A DNA stretch of 44,964 bases from Herminiimonas sp. GTDB taxonomy: Bacteria > Pseudomonadota > Gammaproteobacteria > Burkholderiales > Burkholderiaceae_D. The first letter of the stretch is position 1. Every line of letters starts with the position of its first letter. Shown here piece after piece: positions 1-7,373 of this stretch. The notes beneath the pieces are model-generated. The model ran no database searches, was not told the origin of the DNA, and saw only the letters and a program-made list of their open reading frames with translations. The position numbers and the translations under genes are program-made. The DNA is taken from NCBI GenBank assembly GCA_028292315.1, contig JAQGMO010000170.1:1-44964 (forward strand), given 5' to 3'.

Positions 1-691
1 AGCCCCCGTTGCGAACGGTTTTAATAATTTGAGGCGAGCGTGCATCTTCATTGAGCTTCTGGCGTAGCCGGCTGATCTGGATATCGATCGAGCGGTCGAA
101 CGGATCGGCATCGCGTCCCTGGGTCAGGTTAAGTAACTGGTCGCGGTTGAGCACGCGGTTCGGATGATCCAGGAACACCTTCAGCATGCGCAGTTCCGCG
201 CCCGACAACATGATCGCCAGGCCATCGGGACTGACGAGGTGGCGGGCGGCGAGATCGAGGGTCCAGCCGGCGAAGCGCAGGCGTTGCGGCGGCATGCCGC
301 CGGAATGTGCCGAGGGCGCGGCCTGGCTGCGGCGCAGGACGCTGCGGATGCGGGCCAGCAGTTCGCGCGGTTCGAACGGCTTGGAGAGATAATCGTCGGC
401 GCCCATTTCCAGTCCGAGGATGCGGTCCAGCGGTTGGCCGCGGGCGGTCAGCATAATCACAGGCAGGGTGGATCTGGCGCGCAGGTTACGGCACAGGGTC
501 AGGCCATCTTCGCCAGGCAGATTCAGGTCGAGCACAATCAGGTCGACGCGGCCTTCCTCGAGCGCGCTGGCCATGGCGGCGCCATTCTGCGCGGTGAGGG
601 CCTTGTAGCCATTGGTTTCAAGATATTCGGCCAGCAGCGACCGGATTTCATGGTCGTCATCGACGACGAGAATACGAGAGATGGGTTCCAT
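1..691 (-). CDS. OmpR/PhoB-family response regulator (3' end outside window)
   Basis: Reading leftward from ATG at 691, about 230 codons are open to the window edge, so the last residues are missing. Residues 6-120 form a receiver domain: acidic pocket VVDDD near residues 9-13, phospho-acceptor Asp55 in VLDLNLPG, and the conserved Lys in LSKPFEP. After a short linker comes a winged-helix DNA-binding domain (LSGAELRMLKVFLDHP, then DRSIDIQISRLRQKL and KTVRNGG), the standard OmpR_C layout. An alternative in-frame ATG lies three codons upstream at 700; neither has a clear ribosome site. It is divergent from a Spy/CpxP-like gene, which suggests an envelope-stress role, but the ligand and partner kinase are not visible. 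The kinase is probably encoded beyond the left edge. Confidence 0.93.
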   Translation of the reverse strand, partial: MEPISRILVVDDDHEIRSLLAEYLETNGYKALTAQNGAAMASALEEGRVDLIVLDLNLPGEDGLTLCRNLRARSTLPVIMLTARGQPLDRILGLEMGADDYLSKPFEPRELLARIRSVLRRSQAAPSAHSGGMPPQRLRFAGWTLDLAARHLVSPDGLAIMLSGAELRMLKVFLDHPNRVLNRDQLLNLTQGRDADPFDRSIDIQISRLRQKLNEDARSPQIIKTVRNGG

Positions 692-732
692 GGAAATCAT
701 TATCGCGAGTTCGCGCGGGCACGAACAGAAAA

Positions 733-782
733 TTTGTATCGGTTTTGTATCGACGGCCGGAAGCGAAACATTTCGATACAAA
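733..782. promoter_or_regulatory. Three copies of TTTGTATCG between divergent genes
   Basis: TTTGTATCG occurs at 733-741 and 744-752 as a direct repeat with an 11-bp period, about one helical turn. A perfect inverted copy (CGATACAAA) lies at 774-782. OmpR-family regulators typically bind tandem half-sites spaced by 10-11 bp, so this is probably the autoregulatory and target site of the adjacent response regulator. Binding is inferred, not shown. Confidence 0.6.
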
Positions 783-833
783 ATTCGCGTCTTATGAAAC
801 TTGCGGGATACATCGATAGAGCAAGATAGGTTT

Positions 834-850
834 CATGTGCGGTGCACATG
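834..850. promoter_or_regulatory. Palindrome CATGTGC-N3-GCACATG upstream of the Spy-like gene
   Basis: A perfect 7-bp inverted repeat with a 3-bp spacer ends 14 bp before the ribosome site of the Spy/CpxP-like gene. It could be an operator for a dimeric repressor or a hairpin in the 5' leader. It differs from the GGTGCAC-N3-GTGCACA operators near 35.8 and 40.1 kb, in which the half-site order is different. Confidence 0.4.
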
Positions 851-878
851 ATTTTTTAACCTTGGAAAGGACATGAAA

Positions 879-1334
879 ATGGGTAATTTTCGAAAAACTC
901 TGGTGATCGGCTTGACGGTTCTTGGTTTGGGCGCAGGCTCGTTTGCTGTCCAGGCGCAACAGGGTGCTCCGGGAGCGGGGCATGAAACGCGCGGCGAGGG
1001 GCGGCATGCCGAGCGGATGGCCAAGCGGCAGGCCGAGCTGCACGACAAGCTGAAGCTAAGCGCGAGCCAGGAACCGGCATGGTCGGCATTTACAGCTTCG
1101 ATGAAGCCGACCGGGGCCGTGAAGCGGCCTGACCGGGCCGAGTGGGAAAAGCTATCGGCGCCGGAACGGATGGAACGACGGATGGCGATGATGAAGCAGG
1201 CAGAAGGGCCGATGCAGGCAAGGCTGGCAGCGATGAAGACGTTTTATGCGCAACTGACCCCGGAGCAGCAAAAGGTCTTTAATGAAAACGTCGGCGGGGG
1301 TCATAAGCGGCACGGTGGCCATCGTCAAGGCTGA
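879..1334 (+). CDS. Spy/CpxP-like periplasmic LTxxQ protein
   Basis: A small periplasmic protein with an N-terminal signal peptide (basic start, hydrophobic core VIGLTVLGLGAGSFA, cleavage probably after VQA). The mature part is highly charged and helical, rich in Met, Arg and His, and carries two LTxxQ-like segments (LKLSASQEPAW and LTPEQQKVFNE), the hallmark of the Spy/CpxP family of envelope-stress chaperones and sensors. GGAAAGG at 864-870 is 8 nt from the ATG at 879 but only 2 nt from the one at 873, so 879 is the better start. The C-terminus is His/Gly-rich and might bind metal. The divergent response regulator and shared control region suggest the regulator controls it. Confidence 0.85.
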   Translation: MGNFRKTLVIGLTVLGLGAGSFAVQAQQGAPGAGHETRGEGRHAERMAKRQAELHDKLKLSASQEPAWSAFTASMKPTGAVKRPDRAEWEKLSAPERMERRMAMMKQAEGPMQARLAAMKTFYAQLTPEQQKVFNENVGGGHKRHGGHRQG

Positions 1335-1383
1335 TTCGACGAGGATGGAAGGGAGCAGATGATTAGCGCCCTTCACTAACAGC

Positions 1384-1419
1384 AAAAGCGACGGCCTGTA
1401 ATATGGGCTGTCGCTTTTT
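1384..1419 (+). terminator. Rho-independent terminator of the Spy-like gene
   Basis: AAAAGCGACGGCC pairs with GGGCTGTCGCTTTT across an 8-9 nt loop, with one mismatch near the loop, and is followed by a T run. It lies about 50 bp after the stop codon of the Spy-like gene. Confidence 0.8.
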
Positions 1420-1645
1420 AATTTGAAATTGTCATTGCGGCTTCCGCATTTCGAGGGCGCCGACCTGGCGCTTCGAAAACCCGGTTTTATATTTGGAGAG
1501 TCCCTAACGAGGATGACGGAAACCGGGGCTCTTGAAGTACAAACCCCGCTCCGCCATGCTCTGGCAAAATGGCGGGTGCTGGTTCAGCCCCGCGCGCTAC
1601 GCCGCACTGCAAGCGTTTCGAAGTCTCGGCGCGCAGCCCGAAGCG

Positions 1646-2101
1646 TCAACGCCAGCTGCGCCCGTCATAACCGCGATGCCCGTGTCCCCGATCCCGCCAA
1701 TGCTCGCCCCGATAGGAAGGTGCGACATACACCGGTGCGGGCCGATAATAAACCGGCGGTGGCGAATAATAGACTGGCGCGGGCCGGTAATAAACCGGTG
1801 GCGGGGCAGAATAAACCGGCTCCGGCTGGTAATAAGTCGCTGGCTGGTAATAAGTCGCTGGCGGATAATAAGTCGGTTGAGGCGCATAATATCCATACCC
1901 CACCTGATTCGCGTTGGCCCCGACCGCCGCGCCCAGCACGCCGCCCACGATCGCGCCATCGCGGCCGCCAACGGAATTCCCGACCAGGGCTCCGATCACG
2001 GTTCCCGCCACGATCCCGGCGCCGTTGTCGTACGCCAGGGCCGAGCCGGACACCGCCGCACTTGCCAGCACTGCAACTGAAATCCATTTCTTGTTGATCA
2101 T
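1646..2101 (-). CDS. Glycine-zipper envelope protein with Tyr/Pro repeat tail
   Basis: 151 residues with a signal peptide (KKWISVAVLASAAVSGSALA). Next comes a glycine-zipper segment of about 45 residues (GAGIVAGTVIGALVGNSVGG followed by GAIVGGVLGAAVG), a small-residue-rich membrane-interacting motif seen in Rick_17kDa and YMGG-type surface proteins. The second half is a low-complexity Tyr/Pro region built from units like ATYYQP and PVYYRPAP, and the tail is Arg/His/Gly-rich. The underlying DNA contains short tandem repeats around 1785-1890. GGGGAA lies just upstream of the ATG. The gene ends about 225 bp from the convergent Spy-like terminator. A structural or stress role in the envelope is likely; the precise function is unknown. 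Confidence 0.8.
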   Translation of the reverse strand: MINKKWISVAVLASAAVSGSALAYDNGAGIVAGTVIGALVGNSVGGRDGAIVGGVLGAAVGANANQVGYGYYAPQPTYYPPATYYQPATYYQPEPVYSAPPPVYYRPAPVYYSPPPVYYRPAPVYVAPSYRGEHWRDRGHGHRGYDGRSWR

Positions 2102-2126
2102 TTCATTCCCCGTCGCCGGTTGCCGC

Positions 2127-2140
2127 GATCAGAACTGATC
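2127..2140. promoter_or_regulatory. Palindrome GATCAG-AA-CTGATC
   Basis: A 14-bp palindrome with a 2-bp spacer about 26 bp upstream of the glycine-zipper ATG on the minus strand. It may be an operator. On the plus strand it is followed by T5, but no plus-strand gene precedes it, so a terminator role is less likely. Confidence 0.3.
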
Positions 2141-2183
2141 TTTTTAAGGGGCATTGGCATGTTCATACTTTACCGGGAATCGC

Positions 2184-2226
2184 AAAATAATAAAGCTACG
2201 GAAACAGACTTTTACATTTCCGTAGC
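2184..2226 (-). terminator. Terminator of the SAF-domain dehydrogenase gene
   Basis: A perfect 10-bp inverted repeat (GCTACGGAAA at 2195-2204, TTTCCGTAGC at 2217-2226) with a 12-nt loop. Read on the minus strand the hairpin is followed by TTTATTATTTT. It lies 75 bp beyond the stop codon of the dehydrogenase gene. Confidence 0.75.
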
Positions 2227-2300
2227 ACCCGTTACAACAGCGCAGCCGGACCTCCCGCGCCAGGGCCTTACCCTGAGCCGATTACCTGATCCAAGCCAAC

Positions 2301-3674
2301 CTAAGCCACTTTCGCCGCTTTCAGGTTCAACCCAAGCTCTTCCGCAAAGGTCGCTTCCATCTCGCGCCGGAACCGCACCGGCAGGGCATCCTCGCTGAAC
2401 GCCACATCGGCCCAACCGACCGTCGCGCCGGCCTTTACCGCCCGCGTCACCTTCAGCCCGTGGGCCAGACCGAGCGGCAAGCCGCCGGCGCGCAAGGACT
2501 CGTCGGCCGGCAGTAACTTGCCATAGACGGTAAACCCGCCTTCACCGTCCAGCATCTCGCCGGGCGCCAGATCGCGCTTGGCCGTCGCAACCACGTCACC
2601 GTGCCAGCAGACCGGGGCGCCGGTTGATTCGCCGCGCAGGCCGATCGACGCCACGCTGATCCCCAGTTCAAGGCCGATCAGGTGAAACGGCTTATACATG
2701 GATGAATATTTTCCACTCGGGTCTGTCACGAGGCCGTATTCCCTGAAACAGCGTTCGACGTAGTTGCTGCCGGCCGCGAAGGTCACATACACCCCCCAGC
2801 GCAAATCGCGGAACACCGGCCGCGAATCGCGTTCAAGGCTCGAGATCACCTCGACCTGGCCGCGATGCGCCAGTATCCCGCCATCTTCGCGCGGCTTCAG
2901 CACGCGCGCCAGGTCATCGACCCCCACCGATGGAAAAGCCAGGCCGCGCGGTGCGGCAAGCCCGGTGGCATTGGCCACCGCAGCCATTTCGATGGCGCTC
3001 TTGGTCCCATCCAGGAAGCTGTTGAACATTTGCGCATTCATGCCACCCGCTTTGGCATCCTCTGCCGTCAATCCGTAATGTTGCCAGACCGTATCAGGGG
3101 TCGATGCATGATACGCCGGGAGATACTTGGTCCCCTTGCCGGCGGCGATCACCTCGAAGCCGGCGGCGCGCGCCCAGTCGACCATTTCGCAAATCAGCGC
3201 GGGCTGGTCGCCGTAAGCCAGCGAATAGACAATGCCGGCGGCGTCGGCTTTGCGCTTCAACAGTGGCCCCGCGAGGGCATCCGCCTCGACATTGACCATG
3301 ATGATGTGCTTCTTGTGCTCGCAGCACGCCAGCACGTGGGCTATGCCCGCGCCCGGGTGCCCGGTGGCGTCGATGATGATGTCGATGAAGGGCGATGCAA
3401 TCAGCGCCATGCTGTCTTCTATGATTGCCGTGCGGCCGTTCCTGGCGGCCTGTTCGAGCGATCCGGTATCGAGGCGTTCCGTGCTCCAGCCGACGTTTTC
3501 AAGCGCGGCGCGGGCTCGTGCCGGCTGCAGGTCGGCGATGCCGACCAGGTGGATGCCCGGGGTGCGCGGCACCTGGGACAAGTACATCGAGCCGAATTTT
3601 CCGGCGCCTATCAATCCCACTCTTAACGGCTTGCCTTGCGCGGCGCGTGCTTCCAGTCTTGCGAACAAATTCAT
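2301..3674 (-). CDS. NAD(P)-dependent homoserine-dehydrogenase-like oxidoreductase with SAF domain
   Basis: 457 residues. The N-terminal Rossmann fold shows LRVGLIGAGKFGSMYL (around residues 17-32), the NAD(P) dinucleotide-binding glycine motif. The middle part (IIDATGHPGAG, IIMVNVEADALAGPLL, YGDQPALICEMVDWAR) matches the homoserine-dehydrogenase-like/DRL group of dehydrogenases often named in sugar-acid or polyol gene clusters. The C-terminal 100 residues look like an SAF domain (AKRDLAPGEMLDGEGG, then LPLGLAHGLKVTRAVKAG). Such proteins are sometimes mislabelled FlgA because of that domain. AGGAGA sits 6 nt before the ATG. The substrate is unknown. It follows the SulP permease by 70 bp on the same strand and has its own terminator. 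Confidence 0.82.
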   Translation of the reverse strand: MNLFARLEARAAQGKPLRVGLIGAGKFGSMYLSQVPRTPGIHLVGIADLQPARARAALENVGWSTERLDTGSLEQAARNGRTAIIEDSMALIASPFIDIIIDATGHPGAGIAHVLACCEHKKHIIMVNVEADALAGPLLKRKADAAGIVYSLAYGDQPALICEMVDWARAAGFEVIAAGKGTKYLPAYHASTPDTVWQHYGLTAEDAKAGGMNAQMFNSFLDGTKSAIEMAAVANATGLAAPRGLAFPSVGVDDLARVLKPREDGGILAHRGQVEVISSLERDSRPVFRDLRWGVYVTFAAGSNYVERCFREYGLVTDPSGKYSSMYKPFHLIGLELGISVASIGLRGESTGAPVCWHGDVVATAKRDLAPGEMLDGEGGFTVYGKLLPADESLRAGGLPLGLAHGLKVTRAVKAGATVGWADVAFSEDALPVRFRREMEATFAEELGLNLKAAKVA

Positions 3675-3745
3675 GCTTGTCTCCTGATAGTTGTCATTGC
3701 CGCCGTTGCGGCGTCTTTATTGGTCCCTGATGAATACAAACTAAC

Positions 3746-5431
3746 TTAAAAACCGGGATGCGGCAAGACTTGCCCGGGATGCGCTCGCAAAACAAGGATG
3801 GCTTCACTATCGGTTGCGAAAATATGATCGCGTCCGACAGTTTCGATCACCCCGCCGCGTTCCAGGACATCCCATACCTGCTTTTTAATCGCCGATAGGT
3901 ATAACTCGATTCCCTGCCCGCGCAAGGTGATTTGCAGCGATTCAAGCGTGTCGACGCCGGTCGCATCGATGTCATTGACCGAGCCGGCGCAAAACAGCAC
4001 GCGCCGCATCCGCGGGTCGTGGCGGCAGCGTTCGACGATGAATCGTTCCAGAGTCGACCCGGTCAGGAAATTAAGCGCGGAATCCATGCGTACCGCCAGC
4101 AGGTCGGGCGCCAGCGGCGGCAAGTCGAATCTGCCAAGGTCGCGCAAGGTGCCGTCATGGTGCTGGCCGACTTCGATAATGCGCGGATGGGTTCGGCGGT
4201 AAAGAAATGACACCATGGTCAGCCCGATTCCGGCAAACACCCCCCAGTACAGCCTCGGGGTGGCGAGCAGGGTTACCGCGAACGTCACCAGGGCCACCAT
4301 TCCGTCATCTTTCGAGAGCGTGAACAGCCGTCGAAAAGCCGGCAGATTGATCAGGCTGAACACCGGTACGATGATCATTGCGGCCAGCACTGTGCGCGGT
4401 AGATACTGGATCAGATCGGTTAGAAAAAACAGGCTGAGCAATACGCACAAAGCCGAAAAAAGCGTAGACCAGCCGCTGACCGCGCCGGCGTACAGATTGA
4501 GCGCCGAGCGCGAAAACGAGCCGCTTACCGGGAATGCGCCGTTGAAGGCGCTGCCGACCTTGGCCAGACCCTGGCCGATCAATTCCTGGTTTTCATCCCA
4601 GCGCTCATGCCGGCGCCGCGCCAGCTCGCGGCAACTGGACATGGCTTCGGTAAAGCTGACCATGGCGACGATCAGCGCGGCCGGCAATAGCTCGCGATGC
4701 AGATCAAACGAGATCGCAGGCGGCAGTTGCAGCGGCGGCAACCCGACCGGAATCGCGCCCACGATCGGTATGCCTAATGCCTCGAAATCGAGCACGCGGC
4801 TGGCGATAATGCCGAGCACGGCGACCGCCAGCATGCCCGGGAATTTCGGTGCAAAACGCTTGAGCGCAACCAGCAGGACCAATGCGACAGCGCCGGCCAG
4901 CGCGGCCAACGACAATGGCGGCGCCCCGTGAATCAGCTGCGCCGGCGCGAAGGAGCGTTCCGGCACGCCGAGCAGCGCCGGCAACTGCGACAGGATGATA
5001 ATGATCGCGGCTGCGTTGATGAAGCCGGTAACTACCGGCTGCGACACCAGGCTGACAATCTTCCCGAGCTTGAAAGCGCCCAGCAGGAACTGTATCAATC
5101 CCGCATAGAGCGATAGCCAGATTGCCAGCGCCACCCATTCAGCCGTTCCCGGTGAAGCGAACGGATAGAGCGAGCCCGATACGAGCAGGCTGGTCAATGC
5201 AACCGGTCCCACCGCCAGCAATGCCGACGATCCCCACAGCACGCCGATCACACTTGGGAGCAAGGCCGCATACAGGCCGGTTTGCGGCGGCATGCCCGCC
5301 AGCGTTGCATAGGCGATCGCTTGCGGTACGAGCACGAGTCCGACGCTTAATCCAGCCCACGCGTCCTTTCTTAGCGACGCCGGATCAGGGCGTGGCCAGT
5401 TCAGGAAGGGAAAGAAGCGCCGGATATTAAT
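3746..5431 (-). CDS. SulP-family anion permease with STAS domain, apparent ATT start
   Basis: A SLC26/SulP-type transporter: about ten to twelve membrane segments, including the family signature VLVPQAIAYATLAGMPPQTGLYAALLP, and a C-terminal STAS domain over the last 110 residues (LFCAGSVNDIDATGVDTLESL). Substrates of the family are sulfate, bicarbonate or other anions. No in-frame ATG/GTG/TTG precedes the first helix. GTG at 5335 would give 529 residues and cut into the first conserved segment. Conserved SulP-like residues (RRFFPFLNWPRPD, LRKDAWAGLSVGL) continue upstream to ATT at 5431, which has AAGGAA 6-7 nt in front of it, giving 561 residues. The frame begins directly after the stop of the upstream lipoprotein gene (5453-5455), so translational coupling is likely. 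Confidence 0.88.
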   Translation of the reverse strand: MNIRRFFPFLNWPRPDPASLRKDAWAGLSVGLVLVPQAIAYATLAGMPPQTGLYAALLPSVIGVLWGSSALLAVGPVALTSLLVSGSLYPFASPGTAEWVALAIWLSLYAGLIQFLLGAFKLGKIVSLVSQPVVTGFINAAAIIIILSQLPALLGVPERSFAPAQLIHGAPPLSLAALAGAVALVLLVALKRFAPKFPGMLAVAVLGIIASRVLDFEALGIPIVGAIPVGLPPLQLPPAISFDLHRELLPAALIVAMVSFTEAMSSCRELARRRHERWDENQELIGQGLAKVGSAFNGAFPVSGSFSRSALNLYAGAVSGWSTLFSALCVLLSLFFLTDLIQYLPRTVLAAMIIVPVFSLINLPAFRRLFTLSKDDGMVALVTFAVTLLATPRLYWGVFAGIGLTMVSFLYRRTHPRIIEVGQHHDGTLRDLGRFDLPPLAPDLLAVRMDSALNFLTGSTLERFIVERCRHDPRMRRVLFCAGSVNDIDATGVDTLESLQITLRGQGIELYLSAIKKQVWDVLERGGVIETVGRDHIFATDSEAILVLRAHPGQVLPHPGF

Positions 5432-5452
5432 GGCGAATTCCTTTCGGGAATA

Positions 5453-6565
5453 TCACGGCACCAGCGGCAGGCTGTTTGCCTGCTTCGATTTCACCGCCGG
5501 CACAACGGCACTGATCACCGAGAATCGAAACGCGGTCGCGGGATGCAGGGCGGTGTGGCTGTCGCGAACCGTCGCCGGATATTGGCCGGCAAGCCGCTTC
5601 CAGAAACCGAGGACGTTATCGATGTTGTAGCCGGCGTTGGCAAGCATGTACAGCGCCACCTTGTCCGCCGTCGAGTCGAGCACCGGTGAATAAGGTTTCA
5701 GTGCCGGCTTGAACGCATCCGCGCCCGGTCGTCCATCGCTGTCGCGGAACAGACGCAAGCTGTTAATAGTATTCCGCATTGCCGGACGCGGCCCCTGGAT
5801 CAGGGACGCATGCGCGATTTCCTTTGCCAGCACATAGGCGACTTCTTCGTCGGACCGCGCAAATTCAAGCATGCCGCGGGTAATCATCACCTGCTGGCCA
5901 TCCGCATAGCTGTTCACATAATCGGCATTGCCCAATTCGATTGCGAATGCGCAGGCCCGGGTCAGCGGAACCTCGACCGCCAGGCGGGCGCCGTCGCGCA
6001 GCACGGTGAGGTTCAGGGAAGCGCGGTCTTGCATCGCCGAACCGACCACCGCGGCGGCATCGCGTTCGGCATTCGGGCCCATCGGCATCGGCTTGTCCTG
6101 CACCGCCAGCAGCACATCACCCTGACGCAGTCCGCTGCGTGCCGCTCCGCTGCCGGGCAAGACATTCATCACCCGCAATTGTTCGCCGAGCCCGAACGCG
6201 GCCTGCGCGGCGCCGATGAATTCCTTTGAATATGAATACCGGGTTTTTGCGGTAAAGCCGGCCAGGCTGCGCGCCTGCCGCTTGCACAAGGCCGTGTTGT
6301 TGATTAATAGCGGCGCCGCGATGGCATAAAGCCGGTCATGTTGGGTCACCCAGCTGCGTAGCGTGGCAATCTGCCGGTCTGTCGCGCTGAGGACGGGTGG
6401 AGCGGGCGCTGGTACGCGTTCCGCCGGCCGGGCCGGTTGTATAACCGCTGTGCGTGGCTGCACCGGCTCTGCATCAGGCGGCGCCTTGGTCGCGCACGCC
6501 GCCAATAAAAGCAGGGAAGCGCCGCTCAGGATGGACTTGATTATCTTGATTATCTTGATTGTCAT
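5453..6565 (-). CDS. M48-like PDZ lipoprotein with degenerate zinc motif
   Basis: 370 residues. A lipoprotein signal ends in the lipobox LLAAC (Cys24), followed by a Pro/Ala-rich linker. Residues about 125-200 resemble a PDZ domain (LRVMNVLPGSGAARSGLRQGDVLLAVQDKPMP). The rest resembles M48 metallopeptidases (ITRGMLEFARSDEEVAYVLA, ALYMLANAGYN, FWKRLA, TALHPATAFR). The expected HExxH zinc motif reads KEIAH (248-252): the first His is Lys. The downstream acidic ligand region (usually E-x-E-A-D) reads DSTAD. This suggests a catalytically dead relative that keeps the fold and perhaps acts as a binding or adaptor protein. It lies 21 bp upstream of the SulP start and is probably cotranscribed with it. 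Confidence 0.82.
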   Translation of the reverse strand: MTIKIIKIIKSILSGASLLLLAACATKAPPDAEPVQPRTAVIQPARPAERVPAPAPPVLSATDRQIATLRSWVTQHDRLYAIAAPLLINNTALCKRQARSLAGFTAKTRYSYSKEFIGAAQAAFGLGEQLRVMNVLPGSGAARSGLRQGDVLLAVQDKPMPMGPNAERDAAAVVGSAMQDRASLNLTVLRDGARLAVEVPLTRACAFAIELGNADYVNSYADGQQVMITRGMLEFARSDEEVAYVLAKEIAHASLIQGPRPAMRNTINSLRLFRDSDGRPGADAFKPALKPYSPVLDSTADKVALYMLANAGYNIDNVLGFWKRLAGQYPATVRDSHTALHPATAFRFSVISAVVPAVKSKQANSLPLVP

Positions 6566-6671
6566 ACGTTGAAGTTAAAGAGGACCAATTGTTCCGGAAC
6601 GAAAGCGTACCATATTGAATCAGACCCGCTCCGGCGATGTGCATGGGAACTGATCGGCCTCCGACACTGCA

Positions 6672-6685
6672 TTGATATAAATCAA
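6672..6685. promoter_or_regulatory. FNR/Anr-type box TTGAT-N4-ATCAA
   Basis: A perfect match to the FNR/Anr/Crp-family consensus TTGAT-N4-ATCAA, centred at 6678.5. It is 107 bp upstream of the M48-like lipoprotein gene (minus) and 270 bp upstream of the small plus-strand ORF. Oxygen-responsive control of one of them is plausible, but no clear -10 element at the expected class II distance fixes the direction. Confidence 0.55.
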
Positions 6686-6733
6686 TATCATAATTCTCTT
6701 ATCAATCATAGGCTTGGGTATGGCGAATGCGAG

Positions 6734-6768
6734 TTATCCACAGAATTGTCCACTGATAATGTGGGTAA
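6734..6768. promoter_or_regulatory. Cluster of three DnaA-box-like 9-mers
   Basis: TTATCCACA at 6734-6742 is a perfect consensus DnaA box. TTGTCCACT at 6746-6754 differs at two positions. TGTGGGTAA at 6760-6768 is the reverse complement of TTACCCACA, one mismatch from consensus. Three sites in 35 bp, with mixed orientation and an AT-rich flank, recall DARS/datA-like DnaA-binding elements. No replication gene is nearby, so an origin is unlikely. Confidence 0.4.
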
Positions 6769-6953
6769 CCATGCGCTTGCCGAGTGCATCGGTATCCGGC
6801 ATATTTCCTTGCCTTGAGCGATGAAGACGGGCGCTGCTACGCGCGCGTCGCCAGTACGCCGGCCAATAAATGGAATTTTGCCGGCCGCATCTGGTCTACC
6901 CGACATGCGGTCGGTTCACGCATACCTATCGATTCACGACTTAAAGGATAGTT

Positions 6954-7151
6954 ATGACTACGAAAAATACTCCGGGCAGCGACGAAAAAGGGCAAACTCA
7001 AACAGCGCAGACGCAGACGGAAGCCGATGCAAAGTCCGTCGACGGACAATCCGGGCAGGGCAACAAGAGCAGCCACGACGCGAAGAGCCACACCAAGGCC
7101 GGCACCGATACCGGCGCCGGCGGTGGCAAGAAGCAGGAACGGCATCATTAA
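6954..7151 (+). CDS. Small hydrophilic, probably disordered protein
   Basis: 65 residues, very rich in Lys, Gly, Ser, Thr, Gln, Asp and His, with no hydrophobic segment and no recognisable domain. Composition resembles small stress-related hydrophilic proteins (KGG-like) without their repeat motif. AAAGGA at 6943-6948 lies 5 nt before the ATG, and a strong hairpin follows 22 bp after the stop, which together favour a real gene. The FNR-like box and DnaA-like boxes lie upstream. Confidence 0.55.
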   Translation: MTTKNTPGSDEKGQTQTAQTQTEADAKSVDGQSGQGNKSSHDAKSHTKAGTDTGAGGGKKQERHH

Positions 7152-7172
7152 ACGCTGGTCGGGCAGCCGGAT

Positions 7173-7218
7173 GGGGCCAGGCAAGCCGGCATGCCTGACT
7201 TCCGGCTTGCCTGGCCCC
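7173..7218. terminator. Perfect 17-bp inverted repeat (hairpin)
   Basis: GGGGCCAGGCAAGCCGG at 7173-7189 pairs perfectly with its complement at 7202-7218 across a 12-nt loop. It lies just after the small hydrophilic ORF and probably stops or protects its transcript. There is no T run on either side, so a purely intrinsic terminator is not certain. Confidence 0.55.
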
Positions 7219-7373
7219 TGTATGTAAATACAGTGCGGCGCATGCGCTCGCAAATGATGCTTTGCGAGGGATCAAGGAAAGGCTAGAATAAGACGCGCCT
7301 GTACTGCGCTTTGGGAACGTAAATGATAGTGTAAGCGGGAGCACTGCATGCCGAATCAGCCGTTCATAGCGAG

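Larger units (their letters stand above)
6566..6953. other. Intergenic control region with FNR box and DnaA-like boxes
   Basis: 388 bp between the divergent lipoprotein gene and a small plus-strand ORF. Apart from the sites listed separately, I see AT-rich sequence around 6660-6715 and a 34-codon ORF (about 6720-6824) with no convincing ribosome site. No RNA gene was recognised. Confidence 0.5.

Noticed and set aside
12-691. Antibiotic-resistance reading of the erythromycin-esterase-like gene elsewhere in the window
   Set aside because: Chromosomal members of this family are widespread with unknown substrates, and nothing in the neighbourhood (no mobile element, no other resistance gene) supports acquired resistance.
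164-829. Long plus-strand ORF of 221 codons
   Set aside because: It lies antisense to a clear OmpR-type response regulator and has no ribosome site or recognisable domain.
6672-6768. A replication origin at the DnaA-box cluster
   Set aside because: No dnaA, dnaN, gyrB, rep or par gene is near and no long AT-rich unwinding element is present. I keep it only as a possible DnaA-binding site.
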